From: Saprospiraceae bacterium
GTDB taxonomy: Bacteria > Bacteroidota > Bacteroidia > Chitinophagales > Saprospiraceae
Assembly (NCBI GenBank): GCA_016714085.1
Contig: JADJNW010000017.1
Location: forward strand, 124,001-188,000
Length of the DNA stretch: 64,000 nt
Direction of reading: 5' to 3'
Program-made: the position numbers and the translations under genes
The notes under the pieces: model-generated
The model's database searches: none
What the model saw: only the letters and a program-made list of their open reading frames with translations
What the model was told of the DNA's origin: nothing
Shown here: positions 16,290 to 25,952 of the stretch, piece after piece
Position numbering within the stretch: position 1 is the stretch's first letter
Layout: every line of letters starts with the position of its first letter

Positions 16290-18254
16290 TCAAGTAAGGT
16301 CGCTTGTTTTTCGGGTTGCATATCGCCACAGCAAGAAACACATTGCAGCGAAAGCAATCAATCCGATAATATCGCCGGTAGCACCCATTTTTTCTGCCAA
16401 GCCGGTGTTAACTTTACTCATTATCGAAATTGGACTTCCATCCGCTGCTGTACCGATTGTTGTTCCCAATAAAATGGCAATAATAATACCCGTAATCGCT
16501 CCTCCTGCAATCAACCCCGAACTAAATAACGCCCCAGGCCCCACTTCGGATTCTTCGGTGGTCTTATTTTTTCTGTCTACAAACCATTTTATCAAACCAC
16601 CCACAAAGATAGGGGAGGTTGTGGACAAAGGCAAGTAGGCCCCGACGGCAAATGCCAAAGAACTTACCCCGCATAATTCAATTACCGCGGATAATGCCAT
16701 ACCTGCGATCACCAATCCCCATGGCAAATTTTGACTCAACAATCCTTTAATTACAGTCGCCATTAGCGTTGCTTGTGGTGCAGGTAGTGGGTTAGGATGC
16801 TCTACAGTGGCTTCGCCAATACCCAGGGTGCTTTCCAGTAACAAAAGTGTAAAACCGATTACCACAGCCGAGACTAATACACCAATAAGCAAACCAATTT
16901 GCTGTTTGACAGGAGTAGCGCCTACGATATAGCCTGTTTTCAAATCCTGAGAAGTGGCCCCAGCATTCGCAGCAGCTATACACACGATTGAACCAACTAC
17001 CAGTGCAATCGGTTGGTAATAATCACCCGTCCAGCCGATACCCAGGAAAAGTAAGGAAGTCGCCATCAGTGTAGCAATCGTCATCCCTGAAACAGGGTTA
17101 GAAGAAGTACCAATCAATCCTACAATTCTAGAAGAAACGGTTACAAAGAAAAATCCAAAGATGATAATGAGAACAGCAGAGAACAGATTCGTTGGCACAT
17201 TGGGTAGAATGGTCATTAACAGAACCAAAGCGACACTTCCAACTAAAGTGTAAACTAATGGAAGGTCTTTCTCTGTGCGGCTTTGCTCTATCTTTTGCCC
17301 AGACCGGCTTTGCTTTAAATCATTAAAAGAATCACGGAAAGCGCTTACAATGGTAGGTAAAGTTTTAATCAAGGTCATAATCCCTCCAAAAGTCACCGCA
17401 CCTGCACCGATGTAACGAATATATCGATTCCAAATTTCGCTTGGCGACATATCGGCGATAAGCTTGGTGGCTTCCGGCGCAAGCGGAGAAGTCAAACCCG
17501 AACCAATCACTGTAATCAAAGGTATCAAGGCCAGCCACGAGAGTACGCCTCCGGCTACCATAATGCCGGAAATACGGGGGCCAATAATATAGCCAACACC
17601 CAGTAATTCCGGAGTAATTTCACCATTGATCGTGCCATTCGGCAAAGCAGAATTCTTACCAAAAACGATGGTTGGTACATCTTTCCAAAGTCCAATGATA
17701 GACATCAGCAGCTTATACAAAAAAGCAATTCCCAAGCCATAATACACCATTCGCGCCAAGTTACCACCCTTTTCGCCTGCTACCAATACATCCGCACAAG
17801 CAGTTCCTTCGGGATAAGGCAGATTGCCGTGTTCTTTTACAATCAAAGAGCGACGTAAGGGAATCATAAACAACACGCCCAAAATACCACCAATCAAGGC
17901 GAGGACAAAAATTTGAAAATATTGGAAATAATCACGTCCGCCTGCCATAAAAAGCAGCGCTGGAATCGTAAATACGACACCCGCCGCTACAGATTCGCCT
18001 GCGGAGCCAATCGTTTGTACGATATTGCTTTCCAAAATCGTAGCTTTTCCAAAACGCTTGAAGATCGAAATCGCCAATACCGCAATCGGAATCGAAGCGC
18101 TTACAGTCAATCCTACCTTTAGCCCAAGATAGACGGTTGCTGCGCCAAACAAAATACCAAATATGGAGCCAAGAATAATTGCTTTAGGCGTAAATTCTGG
18201 CATCAGGTCTTTCGCCGAAATATAGGGTTTAAAAGCCTTGTTATTGGTTTCCAT
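16290..18254 (-). CDS. OPT-family oligopeptide transporter
   Basis: The 654-residue protein has roughly 15 membrane helices along its length and the OPT-family opening K-A-I-I-L-G-S-I-F-G-I-L-F-G-A-A. Other family features are N-L-P-Y-P-E-G-T-A-C-A near residue 145 and A-G-A-T-S-Q-D-L-K-T-G near 435. OPT proteins import small peptides or metal-peptide complexes using the proton gradient at the inner membrane. It lies 49 nt downstream of a POT peptide transporter on the same strand, so two unrelated peptide importers form one unit. Length is normal for prokaryotic OPT. Confidence 0.93.
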   Translation of the reverse strand: METNNKAFKPYISAKDLMPEFTPKAIILGSIFGILFGAATVYLGLKVGLTVSASIPIAVLAISIFKRFGKATILESNIVQTIGSAGESVAAGVVFTIPALLFMAGGRDYFQYFQIFVLALIGGILGVLFMIPLRRSLIVKEHGNLPYPEGTACADVLVAGEKGGNLARMVYYGLGIAFLYKLLMSIIGLWKDVPTIVFGKNSALPNGTINGEITPELLGVGYIIGPRISGIMVAGGVLSWLALIPLITVIGSGLTSPLAPEATKLIADMSPSEIWNRYIRYIGAGAVTFGGIMTLIKTLPTIVSAFRDSFNDLKQSRSGQKIEQSRTEKDLPLVYTLVGSVALVLLMTILPNVPTNLFSAVLIIIFGFFFVTVSSRIVGLIGTSSNPVSGMTIATLMATSLLFLGIGWTGDYYQPIALVVGSIVCIAAANAGATSQDLKTGYIVGATPVKQQIGLLIGVLVSAVVIGFTLLLLESTLGIGEATVEHPNPLPAPQATLMATVIKGLLSQNLPWGLVIAGMALSAVIELCGVSSLAFAVGAYLPLSTTSPIFVGGLIKWFVDRKNKTTEESEVGPGALFSSGLIAGGAITGIIIAILLGTTIGTAADGSPISIMSKVNTGLAEKMGATGDIIGLIAFAAMCFLLWRYATRKTSDLT

Positions 18255-18271
18255 GTTTTATAGGTTAGGTG

Positions 18272-18303
18272 TTTTCAAATTTCCCAATTTCTTAATTTCT
18301 AAA
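18272..18303 (-). repeat. Four 8-nt tandem words in the POT-OPT spacer
   Basis: TTTTCAAA, TTTCCCAA, TTTCTTAA and TTTCTAAA fill the spacer and end exactly at the upstream gene's stop codon. In gene sense the word is TTRRGAAA, the same as at 45892-45939 and 60199-60222. Confidence 0.7.
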
Positions 18304-19946
18304 CTAATGAACGCCATGCATCATCTTGTTCAAACGGCTTTGCAGCAAAAACAAAATTCCCGAAGCAATCCCAGCCATCACTACAAAAATCATAAAAAAT
18401 TCGTACAAATTCGTGATTTGAAAGCCCAGCAGCATTGGGTAATCAGCACGAATGCTCAATTCATTAAGTTTGGCGAGCATATCTTGTGTTGGTTGCACTG
18501 CGCCATTGAGAATTCCTCTCAAATCCACACCATTATCAGCAGCCAAGCGCATTTCACCTTCACCCGGCGGATAAAGTCCACTTAAAGTTCCGGCAAGTTT
18601 ATTCGCAGCAGCATTCGCCAAAAACCAAACTGCCATAAGCAATGAGACTAATTTGAGCGGTGCGAGTTTACTCACCAATGATAATCCAATCGGAGAAAGA
18701 CATAATTCACCCCAAGTATGCAGCAAATAAAGGCTTGTCAGCCAAAACATACTCACTTTGATACCAGGATCAAGACCTTTGACACCAAATGCAATCACCA
18801 AATAGCCAACTGCCAGCAAAAACAAGCCTATCGCCATTTTTAGTGGTGAATGCGGTTCCAGATTGCGTTGTCCCAGCTTCAACCAAATAAAGGCAAAAAT
18901 GGGTGCAAAAATGATAATAAAAGCTGCGTTAAACGATTGAAAATAAGCGGTTGGCATTTCATAGCTGCCAATCATACGGTTGGTTTGCTCGTCGGCAAAG
19001 AAAGTCAGCGAAGCACCTGCTTGTTCAAATGCGCTCCAGAAGAAAATCACAAAAAAAGAGACAATGAATATGACGATAATACGATCTTTCTCAATCTTAG
19101 TAAGGTTTTTATCAGAAAAAATCAACCAGACAATCCCAGCAGCTGATAATATTAATAAAGGAAAAATAATACCTAGCTGATTCACATCAACAAAAATAAT
19201 ACCCAGCACAATCGCAGCGAAAACCAACGTACCAAGGATCGTGGTAATAGAGGTAGGACTTTTGAATAGAAATTTGCTACTCAACCCTTCAGGAGAAGGC
19301 ATTCCCACTGGCACACCTTCGTGCGAAACGACATATTTATTTTTTAAAATTTGAAAGGTAATCACACTAATCAACATCCCTGTACCTGCAGCAAGAAATG
19401 CCCATTTAAAATCATCAGGATTACCTGTATTTCCTACAAAACCACAAACCAGCTTTCCAAAAACGCACCCATATTGATACCCATATAGAAAATCGTATAA
19501 GCGGAGTCTTTGCGGCGGTCGCCCTCTGGATACAGTTGCCCCACCATCGAGGAAATATTGGGCTTGAAAAAACCATTGCCCACAATCATCAAAGCAAGAC
19601 CGCTATAAAACATATAAGAAGCTAAATCGGGATTGCTTTTGTACCAACTTGCGCAGAAAAACAAGACAAATTCACCCAGCGCCATCACCAAACCACCAAA
19701 GATAATCGCTTGCCGATTGCCCCAAAAACGGTCGGCGATGAACCCTCCGATGAGTGGCGTGAGATACACTAAACCAGTATAACTGCCATATAATTCGGAT
19801 GAAAACTGGCGGCTGAAAAGCAAAGCTTGGGTAGTGAACAGCACCAAAATGGCGCGCATCCCGTAATAATTGAAGCGTTCCCACATTTCGGTGGCGAAGA
19901 GTACATATAATCCGCGCGGGTGACCTTTTTGAGATGTATTTGCCAT
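18304..19946 (-). CDS. POT/PTR2-family proton-coupled peptide transporter (one-base frameshift)
   Basis: This reads as one transporter of about 547 residues once a T is restored in the run at 19459-19463. Without it the frame stops after G-A-F-L; with it the sequence continues G-A-F-F-G-K-L-V-C-G-F-V-G. The proton-coupling motif E-M-W-E-R-F-N-Y-Y-G opens helix 1. G-G-F-I-A-D-R-F-W-G-N-R follows helix 2, and F-Y-M-G-I-N-M-G-A-F is the PTR2 signature. The ATG at 19946 is preferred over a TTG nine codons upstream. It imports di- and tripeptides with protons. Downstream lies the OPT transporter. Confidence 0.88.
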
Positions 19947-20073
19947 ACTTTTTCCTGCGTTTTTGATTTTCAAAAAAGTTGAATAACGGCTAAAATTAGT
20001 TTTTTCAACGCAAAAAAAAATAAAAATGGAAATTCTATTTTACCCGAGTGTAGGATAACCAACAAAAAAATGG

Positions 20074-20112
20074 CAAAAGCTATCCTGATGATAGGTTTGG
20101 ATTGAGCTTTTG
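20074..20112 (-). terminator. Putative terminator downstream of the DUF4230 gene
   Basis: CAAAAGCT (20074-20081) pairs with AGCTTTTG (20105-20112); an alternative pairing uses GATA/TATC nearer the loop. The minus strand continues into a seven-T run, as expected for termination of the leftward gene ending at 20164. Confidence 0.5.
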
Positions 20113-20163
20113 GGCGGTTGGAAAGGCCTTATTTCGTGAGTATGAAGGTATTAATATCTGAAT

Positions 20164-20766
20164 TTAATTGAGCATTTGATCCAAGCCAACATTTGATTTG
20201 ACTACAAATTTCCAGCCGGCGCTTTCCGCAATAAATTTCATTAATTCCAAGGCTTGATTGCCTTCTTTCTGCGCAGTGGCGAGCAAATCGCTTTCTTGTG
20301 CTTTCTCTTCGATGAATTGCTTGGCACTAGCATTGATTTTATTATAATCCGCCTCAGAAAAATAATTAAATGTACCTTCAGATATATCGTAATAATCTAA
20401 ATCGTGATCGATCGATAAAATTTGAGGCGCAGGAAGATTGGTCACTACAATTGTTTTCTCATCAGGTAAGGCGTCAATTTTGAGTTGACTCAAGTCATAG
20501 CCTACGGAAACTTTGGCTTTCACGCGTACAAGCGCTTTTTTGCGAAACCAACTCCAATCATAGCCCCAATAATCTTTATAATCGTACACTTCGGTGAAAT
20601 AACCTTCTACTGAGATGAGCTTGGCTACCATTTTCACTTTTTCCAGCACCACTTCAGCGTTTTCTTCCGCTTTGATTTGCTTCGTTTCATAGAAATAGCG
20701 GGTCGCCAGTATTCCCAGCGCAAAAACGCCGACGATGCCCAAGCCAATAAGAATTTTCCGTGCCAT
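20164..20766 (-). CDS. DUF4230-type membrane-anchored protein
   Basis: The 200-residue protein has one N-terminal membrane helix (M-A-R-K-I-L-I-G-L-G-I-V-G-V-F-A-L-G) and an extracytoplasmic domain. That domain contains the A-K-V-S-V-G-Y-D-L-S segment and V-V-T-N-L-P-A-P-Q-I-L, which I associate with DUF4230. The function of the family is unknown. The ATG at 20766 was preferred over a start eight codons upstream because it directly precedes the membrane helix. A TATTTTTG box (20787-20780, minus) lies just before it. Confidence 0.8.
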   Translation of the reverse strand: MARKILIGLGIVGVFALGILATRYFYETKQIKAEENAEVVLEKVKMVAKLISVEGYFTEVYDYKDYWGYDWSWFRKKALVRVKAKVSVGYDLSQLKIDALPDEKTIVVTNLPAPQILSIDHDLDYYDISEGTFNYFSEADYNKINASAKQFIEEKAQESDLLATAQKEGNQALELMKFIAESAGWKFVVKSNVGLDQMLN

Positions 20767-20865
20767 GATTTTTTGTTTGCAAAAATACAAAAGCCACAGG
20801 TAGCTATAGCTTTATCCCGCGGCTTTCAATGTTTTTTGTACAGTCAGTTTTATGCTTTGAAGGCA

Positions 20866-21780
20866 TTAATTTTTATCTATCTCATCATCAGTAGTATTCT
20901 TATCCTGATTCACCATAGCGGTCAAATCATATTTCAAGCCTTTGTAATCTTTCAAAACTGCTTTCACAGAGCCTACGGTAAGTGGCGACTCAATCAACAG
21001 TGGAATCCGGTTTTTATCATCTGAAATCCAGACTTTCATATCCGTATTTTCATTAAAGTAAAAGCCACCTCCAACTTTCGGACTGAATTGTATGGCTTTG
21101 AAACGCCCTTGTCCTTTGATCTTTTTATTATCGTCGCGCCCGAGGTATTTCACGCTAATTGCCCAAGCTTCCTTATCTACAAACAATTTCACAGGGACTT
21201 GAGCACCTTTTTGCATCGAATTAAAATCCACATTTCGAGAGGAGTAAACAACAGAAAGAATATCGTGCATACAGGCATCAATATCATATTCGGCTGGCAC
21301 GGCTACATCTTTTGATTTGCCGCGCATAGAAACTGCCTTATTGCGCTGCCGATCAAAAGTAATTTTATCATACAAACGGTATTTACCTTCCTGTACTTCC
21401 CGAATAGATACAGTGGGCAAAAGCGTTTGCTTATCTACGTAAGTGTCATACTTATCGCGCACTTTATAGAACCATTCGTAGGATTTGTAAGTACGCCCAT
21501 GTGCTGACAATAGGTATTGTTCGCCTTGATCTTTCACTTTGAAAGTCACCTCGCCGGCGGCAATCCACACGAAATTCCAGTTGTAATACAATTTGTACGT
21601 CATCTCTTCGCCCGGGCGAAAAGCATTATTTGTAATACTACAAATTTGCGTTGGTGTAGAAAGTTTTGCCTCTGGTGCTGCTGCATTTGTACTCATTGTG
21701 GTCTTTGCGGGATAGTCGAAAGCCATGAGAACAAGCAAAAAAGCAGTGAAGAGACTTCCTCTAAACAGCATTTTTCTCAT
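20866..21780 (-). CDS. DUF3108-type exported protein
   Basis: The 304-residue protein has a signal peptide (M-R-K-M-L-F-R-G-S-L-F-T-A-F-L-L-V) followed by the conserved opening F-R-P-G-E-E-M-T-Y-K-L-Y-Y-N-W. Its beta-rich body includes R-D-K-Y-D-T-Y-V-D and Y-L-G-R-D-D-N-K-K, features of DUF3108. Members are periplasmic beta-sandwich proteins of unclear function, often near envelope biogenesis genes. The start overlaps the upstream YbhN-like gene by 20 nt, so the two form an operon and are probably translationally coupled. Confidence 0.82.
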   Translation of the reverse strand: MRKMLFRGSLFTAFLLVLMAFDYPAKTTMSTNAAAPEAKLSTPTQICSITNNAFRPGEEMTYKLYYNWNFVWIAAGEVTFKVKDQGEQYLLSAHGRTYKSYEWFYKVRDKYDTYVDKQTLLPTVSIREVQEGKYRLYDKITFDRQRNKAVSMRGKSKDVAVPAEYDIDACMHDILSVVYSSRNVDFNSMQKGAQVPVKLFVDKEAWAISVKYLGRDDNKKIKGQGRFKAIQFSPKVGGGFYFNENTDMKVWISDDKNRIPLLIESPLTVGSVKAVLKDYKGLKYDLTAMVNQDKNTTDDEIDKN

Positions 21781-22812
21781 AAGCTGGTGATTTTTGTACA
21801 TTTATTATGACGATAAATAGTGCTCCAAGTAACGCGGGCAAAGCCAGATTTATTATAAAAAGTCCAAACGTTGCCGCCAGAATGCTGATTTCACTGGCTT
21901 CGAAATATCCCCATATAAACAAAGCAATCTCTGCCCTTGCCAAAAATGCCCCTACAAGTGGTAAAGGGATACCCGTTTGTATTAAAAAATAGTAGCAATT
22001 GCTGCAAATGCTTCTAAAACAGGGACTCCTATTCCAAAAAATTGCAATAATAACCAATATTGAACACTGTAAGTCAAATAGCGCAGAAACGCCCAAGCAA
22101 TTGCTTGTAATTTTTGATGGGTTGTACCCATTCGCAGCACTATTATTTGTTTACGAATGCGCTTCCACGTTTGGATTCCCAGCAACCCGTGAATCAAGGG
22201 AATAATCGCTTGGATTCTAAAAAAAACAATAATCAAGAGTAAAATAATCCCCACGCTTAGTACCCCTATTCCAAATAATAGATACAGTTTCAGCCCGAAA
22301 TGGTTGTACGAAAACCAGAGAAATCCGACCAGCCCCGCGGAAAAAAGGATAATCATTTGACTGAAGCTACCTAATAGCGTAGCTACGACTATACGCCAAC
22401 CATGCCGCCTTTCTGCGAGTAATACACGGCCACCATATTCGCCGATGCGATTAGGCGTAATCAGTGATACCGCTACCCCTGCCAGCACAGCTTTGTACGA
22501 TTGCCAAAAACTCATTTTGGAGAAGGAATTCGTGAATTGTTGCCATTTGAGTGTTTCAAATGCCCAGTTCAAAGGCATTAGCATAATTGCCACGATAAGC
22601 CAGGGCAATCGCCTCCATTCAAAGTCGGCCTTAAATATTTGAATGACAGCACTAAAGTCTTGATGAGCAAGTACTTGGCGGTGGAGTATAAATAACAAAA
22701 GGGCTATAATAGCAAGGTTCAGAACTTGACTGAACAATTTATTTTGACGATAAACAGATAGAATTGCCTCCAAAGGAATCGTTTTGGAGCATAAACAGCG
22801 GTCAATGCTCAA
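21761..22812 (-). CDS. YbhN/lysylphosphatidylglycerol-synthase-type membrane protein (one-base frameshift)
   Basis: With an A (plus strand) restored in the run at 21984-21989 the two frames join into a protein of about 350 residues with about eight membrane helices. The join reads A-I-A-T-I-F-L-I-Q-T-G-I-P. The family marks are the paired N-terminal helices, N-R-I-G-E-Y-G-G-R near residue 120, and the basic loop after helix 5. Members are flippase-like proteins of the LPG synthase transmembrane fold, thought to handle lipid intermediates. The start is a TTG; no in-frame ATG is available upstream before a stop. The DUF3108 gene overlaps its 3' end. Confidence 0.8.
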
Positions 22813-22917
22813 TGATAAATAGTCTCTTATGATAAAGAGGCAAGCGTTTGAGCAATTTGTGTAAGATTATTTTTCGTTCCAAAAATAAGGATTTAGACGA
22901 TTGAATTCAAGCTTAAT

Positions 22918-24099
22918 TTAAAAATTGGTGTTCCGGGCTGCTTCAAATTTTGGCTGACCTGCTGTTCGCCAGCGGAAGCGATGTGCATAAGGATTTGATT
23001 TTCTTTCTAATACATCAGCGATAATATTTCCAAGCATAGGTGCAAATTTAAACCCGTGACCACTGCCTCCGGTTGCTACCAAAAGTCCAGATTTATTGGG
23101 GTGATGATCGATATAAAAATCGCCGTCCCAACTATCGCAGTACATACAAATTCTGGTTTTGGTGATAGGCGCATCTTGTAAGGCTGGTAAGGATTCAGAC
23201 AAAAATTGGCGCAAAGCGACAAAATATTTTTCTGGTATCTCTATCGCTGCATTCGGGTCTTTTTCTATGCCAATGCCGTGATTACCAATCTTAACCACAC
23301 CATCAGGCTGTGCGGGGAAGCCATACCAACCTGTTTTTGACATATCGGCGCTCCAGCCGGGAAATATTTTTCCCTCAAAAAGAGCAGGATTTTTGGGTAG
23401 CAAATGAAAAACGGGTTGACCTTTTATTGTTAAACAGCCTTTTAATTCTGGCAAAATCGAAGGTGTCCAGGCGCCCGCCGCCACAATTGTATGCTCCGCC
23501 AAATGCGTTTGCCCTGTCGTTGACATCATGCCTTCAATGCGATCATCTTGTTGAATAAAATGAGCAAAGCATTGATTTTCATAAAATTGCACACCTTTTT
23601 CCCGGGCTATCCTTACTAATTGAGCCACCACGTTGCTACTTTCGGCCCAGCCACCACGGGCGTTGTAATAACCATCCTTATATTTTTCAGTATTCCAATT
23701 CGGAAATCGCTGTTGCAAAAAATCTCGATCTAATCGTTGAATCGGATAATTTCTTTTTTGCATCACCTTCATACTCTGCATTTCAAAAGAATCAGAAGGC
23801 ATCGTTTGCGAGGCAAGTAACAAAAAACCAGTTTCGTGGTACATCGGTCGAGGAAACTCCAGATTCCAGGTATCCCAGCCTTTGAATGCTTCGTGCATTA
23901 GCTCCGCATAAAATTCATCAGCGCCATAATCAGCGCGAATCATTGTAGTAATGTCGGTAGAAGAAGCATCTGGATGAGGTATGCCGCCTCGATCAAAAAC
24001 CGAGACTTCGTAGCCTCGTCGCCAAAGTTCCAGCGCTGCTGTTACACCATAAATACCGCCCCCAATGATATTGATTCGTTTTTCAGTACTTGGCTTCAT
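22918..24099 (-). CDS. FAD-dependent amine/amino-acid oxidase (DAO, sarcosine-oxidase-like)
   Basis: The 393-residue protein opens with the FAD-binding motif I-N-I-I-G-G-G-I-Y-G-V-T-A-A-L-E-L and continues with the DAO-family features T-M-I-R-A-D-Y-G and T-G-G-S-G-H-G-F-K-F-A-P-M-L-G near the C-terminus. It resembles monomeric sarcosine and N-methyl amino acid oxidases; the substrate is not known. The ATG at 24099 overlaps the stop of the DNA glycosylase gene (ATGA), so the pair is coupled. A longer frame upstream belongs to that gene's 3' end. Confidence 0.88.
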   Translation of the reverse strand: MKPSTEKRINIIGGGIYGVTAALELWRRGYEVSVFDRGGIPHPDASSTDITTMIRADYGADEFYAELMHEAFKGWDTWNLEFPRPMYHETGFLLLASQTMPSDSFEMQSMKVMQKRNYPIQRLDRDFLQQRFPNWNTEKYKDGYYNARGGWAESSNVVAQLVRIAREKGVQFYENQCFAHFIQQDDRIEGMMSTTGQTHLAEHTIVAAGAWTPSILPELKGCLTIKGQPVFHLLPKNPALFEGKIFPGWSADMSKTGWYGFPAQPDGVVKIGNHGIGIEKDPNAAIEIPEKYFVALRQFLSESLPALQDAPITKTRICMYCDSWDGDFYIDHHPNKSGLLVATGGSGHGFKFAPMLGNIIADVLERKSNPYAHRFRWRTAGQPKFEAARNTNF

Positions 24100-24777
24100 G
24101 AGAAAAATATGGCTTTGGTCAAATATTCCAGATACAAACTTACAAATTCCTTCATGCTCTTCCTGCGATACTGCATCACCCAACGCGGATGCGGTAATAC
24201 CTGTATCTCTTCAAAGAATCGATATTGCTCATTTATTTTTTGAAAAAAGCAGCATTCTTGCCTTGCCACATGCATAGCGCTACTTTTCGACTGACAGGAA
24301 ATTCTTGTTGCTTTTGAATACTATCAACGATAAAAGGCTCACGGCTTCTTGAAGTTCCCGATCATCGTAATAATTATAATTCTTGCCATCTTTAGTAAAG
24401 CCAAGCGGACTAAGCGAAGTAATATAAAATTTTTTGTAAAAAGCTTCCAAACCTCCAAACGCATGGATGAATTCATAAACAAACACAGAGGATAGCTCCG
24501 GCTTTTTTTGAAAATTATTGGAAATATTACATTCTTCTACTAAACGAATCGGGTCGGTGAAAGGCACGCCCGTCACGCCTGCGCCGAATCGACCAGGATT
24601 GATCCCAAAAATAAAAATACGTTGTTCTTGATCGTTGTAGTACTTTTCGTAGAAAGTAGTCATCGCCTGGATTGTTTCTGATGCTTCATATGGAAAGAGT
24701 ACCTCTATGCCAGTTGGCACTTTCAGGCTGGGCGGAAGCGATAAATTGAATTGCAAAACTTGTTGGGCGAAGGTCAT
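24096..24777 (-). CDS. SMUG-like uracil-DNA glycosylase family protein (two one-base frameshifts)
   Basis: The motif I-F-G-I-N-P-G-R-F-G-A-G-V-T-G-V-P-F (about 74-91) is the water-activating G-x-N-P-G block of SMUG-type glycosylases. The second motif, L-P-H-P-R-W, appears only after two single-base deletions are repaired: one G near 24340 and one T in the run at 24243-24248. The repaired protein has about 227 residues and ends ...Y-L-T-K-A-I-F-F-S at the ATGA overlap with the FAD oxidase gene. Such enzymes remove uracil or related damage from DNA. The ATG at 24777 is preferred since an earlier one lies inside a hairpin. Confidence 0.8.
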
Positions 24778-24789
24778 TTTTGGGACAAA

Positions 24790-24820
24790 GGTATGGCGCA
24801 TTTCCGAAATGTGCCATACC
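24790..24820 (-). terminator. Hairpin family A copy 3, terminator after arsS
   Basis: GGTATGGCGCATTT and AAATGTGCCATACC surround a CCG loop; the minus strand follows with ACCTTTGTC. It lies 14 nt beyond the arsS stop and before the glycosylase start. Here the G-U pair falls in plus-strand RNA, unlike copies 1 and 2. Confidence 0.65.
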
Positions 24821-24834
24821 TGATTTCTGTTTGC

Positions 24835-25908
24835 TTATTCGATAGCACCTCCGCAACTGGAACCCGCGCCAGCAGTGCAGCCATAGCAATGTTGATCCAG
24901 AATAATAGAACGTGTATTCAGCGCCGTTGCATCAAAATTGCTGATATGATTGGAATGTGGCACATTTACTTTCAAATCAAGCATTTGATTAAAATCGCAA
25001 TCATAGATATAACCTTCCCAACTGATGGATAGCGTGTTTCGACACATCAAGCCCATGATGGTAGCAGGATTGAACGCATCTACTAATTTTTGCATATATT
25101 CCTCATAATTGCCGGTTTCCAGAATATATTCCAGAAAACGACTGATAGGCATATTGGTAATGGTAAATAAATTATTGAACTCAATGCCGTAGCGATTTTT
25201 CAATTGTCGCTTGAATTCAGCCTCCAAAACACCTTGCGCTGCTGGCAAAAATGCGCCGGAAGGGTTGTAAACCAAATCAAGGATCAAGCCCGTGTCTGCT
25301 TTCCCATAACCGACCGCATTCAGCATTTTCAAGGCTTCAATGGAAGTTTCGAACACGCCGTCTCCGCGTTGGCTATCGGTGCGGCTTTTGCTAAAATAAG
25401 GCAAGGAAGAAACGATATGTACTTTATGCAATTTGAAGAATTCGGGCAGGTCGTGATATTTAGGATTTGCAAGAATAATAGTAAGATTACAACGATTCAT
25501 AACTTTCTTACCCAATTTCCGACATTCTTCTGCAAACCATCGAAAATGTGGATTCATTTCTGGCGCACCGCCCGTAATATCTACCGTATGAATACTCGGC
25601 GTAGCAGCAATAATTTCTAAGCATTGCGCCAAATTTTCTTTGCTCATTACTTCGGTCTTCCGATCGGGCCCAGCATCTACGTGGCAATGCGCACAAGACT
25701 GGTTGCATAATTTTCCAATATTTACCTGAAATATTTCAATATCAGTTGGTTGCAATGTTTGAAAACCGTTCGCTTCTATTTTTTTATGAAAGGCAGGAAA
25801 TTGTGCATTGCTTATTTCTTGGCCATTGAGTACTTTTAATTGCATAAAAGTATCTGACAATTGGGAATCCCTGGATCGCAGAGATTTAGATCGTTGTGTA
25901 ACAGACAT
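24835..25908 (-). CDS. arsS: Arsenosugar biosynthesis radical SAM protein ArsS
   Basis: The 357-residue protein has a radical SAM cluster motif C-N-Q-S-C-A-H-C (C-x3-C-x2-C) near residue 70, followed by H-V-D-A-G-P. It ends with a Cys-rich tail, C-Y-G-C-T-A-G-A-G-S-S-C-G-G, typical of the ArsS family. In characterised bacteria ArsS makes 5'-deoxy-5'-dimethylarsinoyl-adenosine, the first arsenosugar precursor. The partner peroxidase-like gene lies 44 nt upstream. The ATG at 25908 is preferred to a TTG twelve codons earlier. No arsM methyltransferase is in the window, so the pathway must be completed elsewhere. Confidence 0.88.
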   Translation of the reverse strand: MSVTQRSKSLRSRDSQLSDTFMQLKVLNGQEISNAQFPAFHKKIEANGFQTLQPTDIEIFQVNIGKLCNQSCAHCHVDAGPDRKTEVMSKENLAQCLEIIAATPSIHTVDITGGAPEMNPHFRWFAEECRKLGKKVMNRCNLTIILANPKYHDLPEFFKLHKVHIVSSLPYFSKSRTDSQRGDGVFETSIEALKMLNAVGYGKADTGLILDLVYNPSGAFLPAAQGVLEAEFKRQLKNRYGIEFNNLFTITNMPISRFLEYILETGNYEEYMQKLVDAFNPATIMGLMCRNTLSISWEGYIYDCDFNQMLDLKVNVPHSNHISNFDATALNTRSIILDQHCYGCTAGAGSSCGGAIE

Positions 25909-25952
25909 ATTATCTTTTTTAATACTCAGTATCTTGTATTCCAATTACATAC

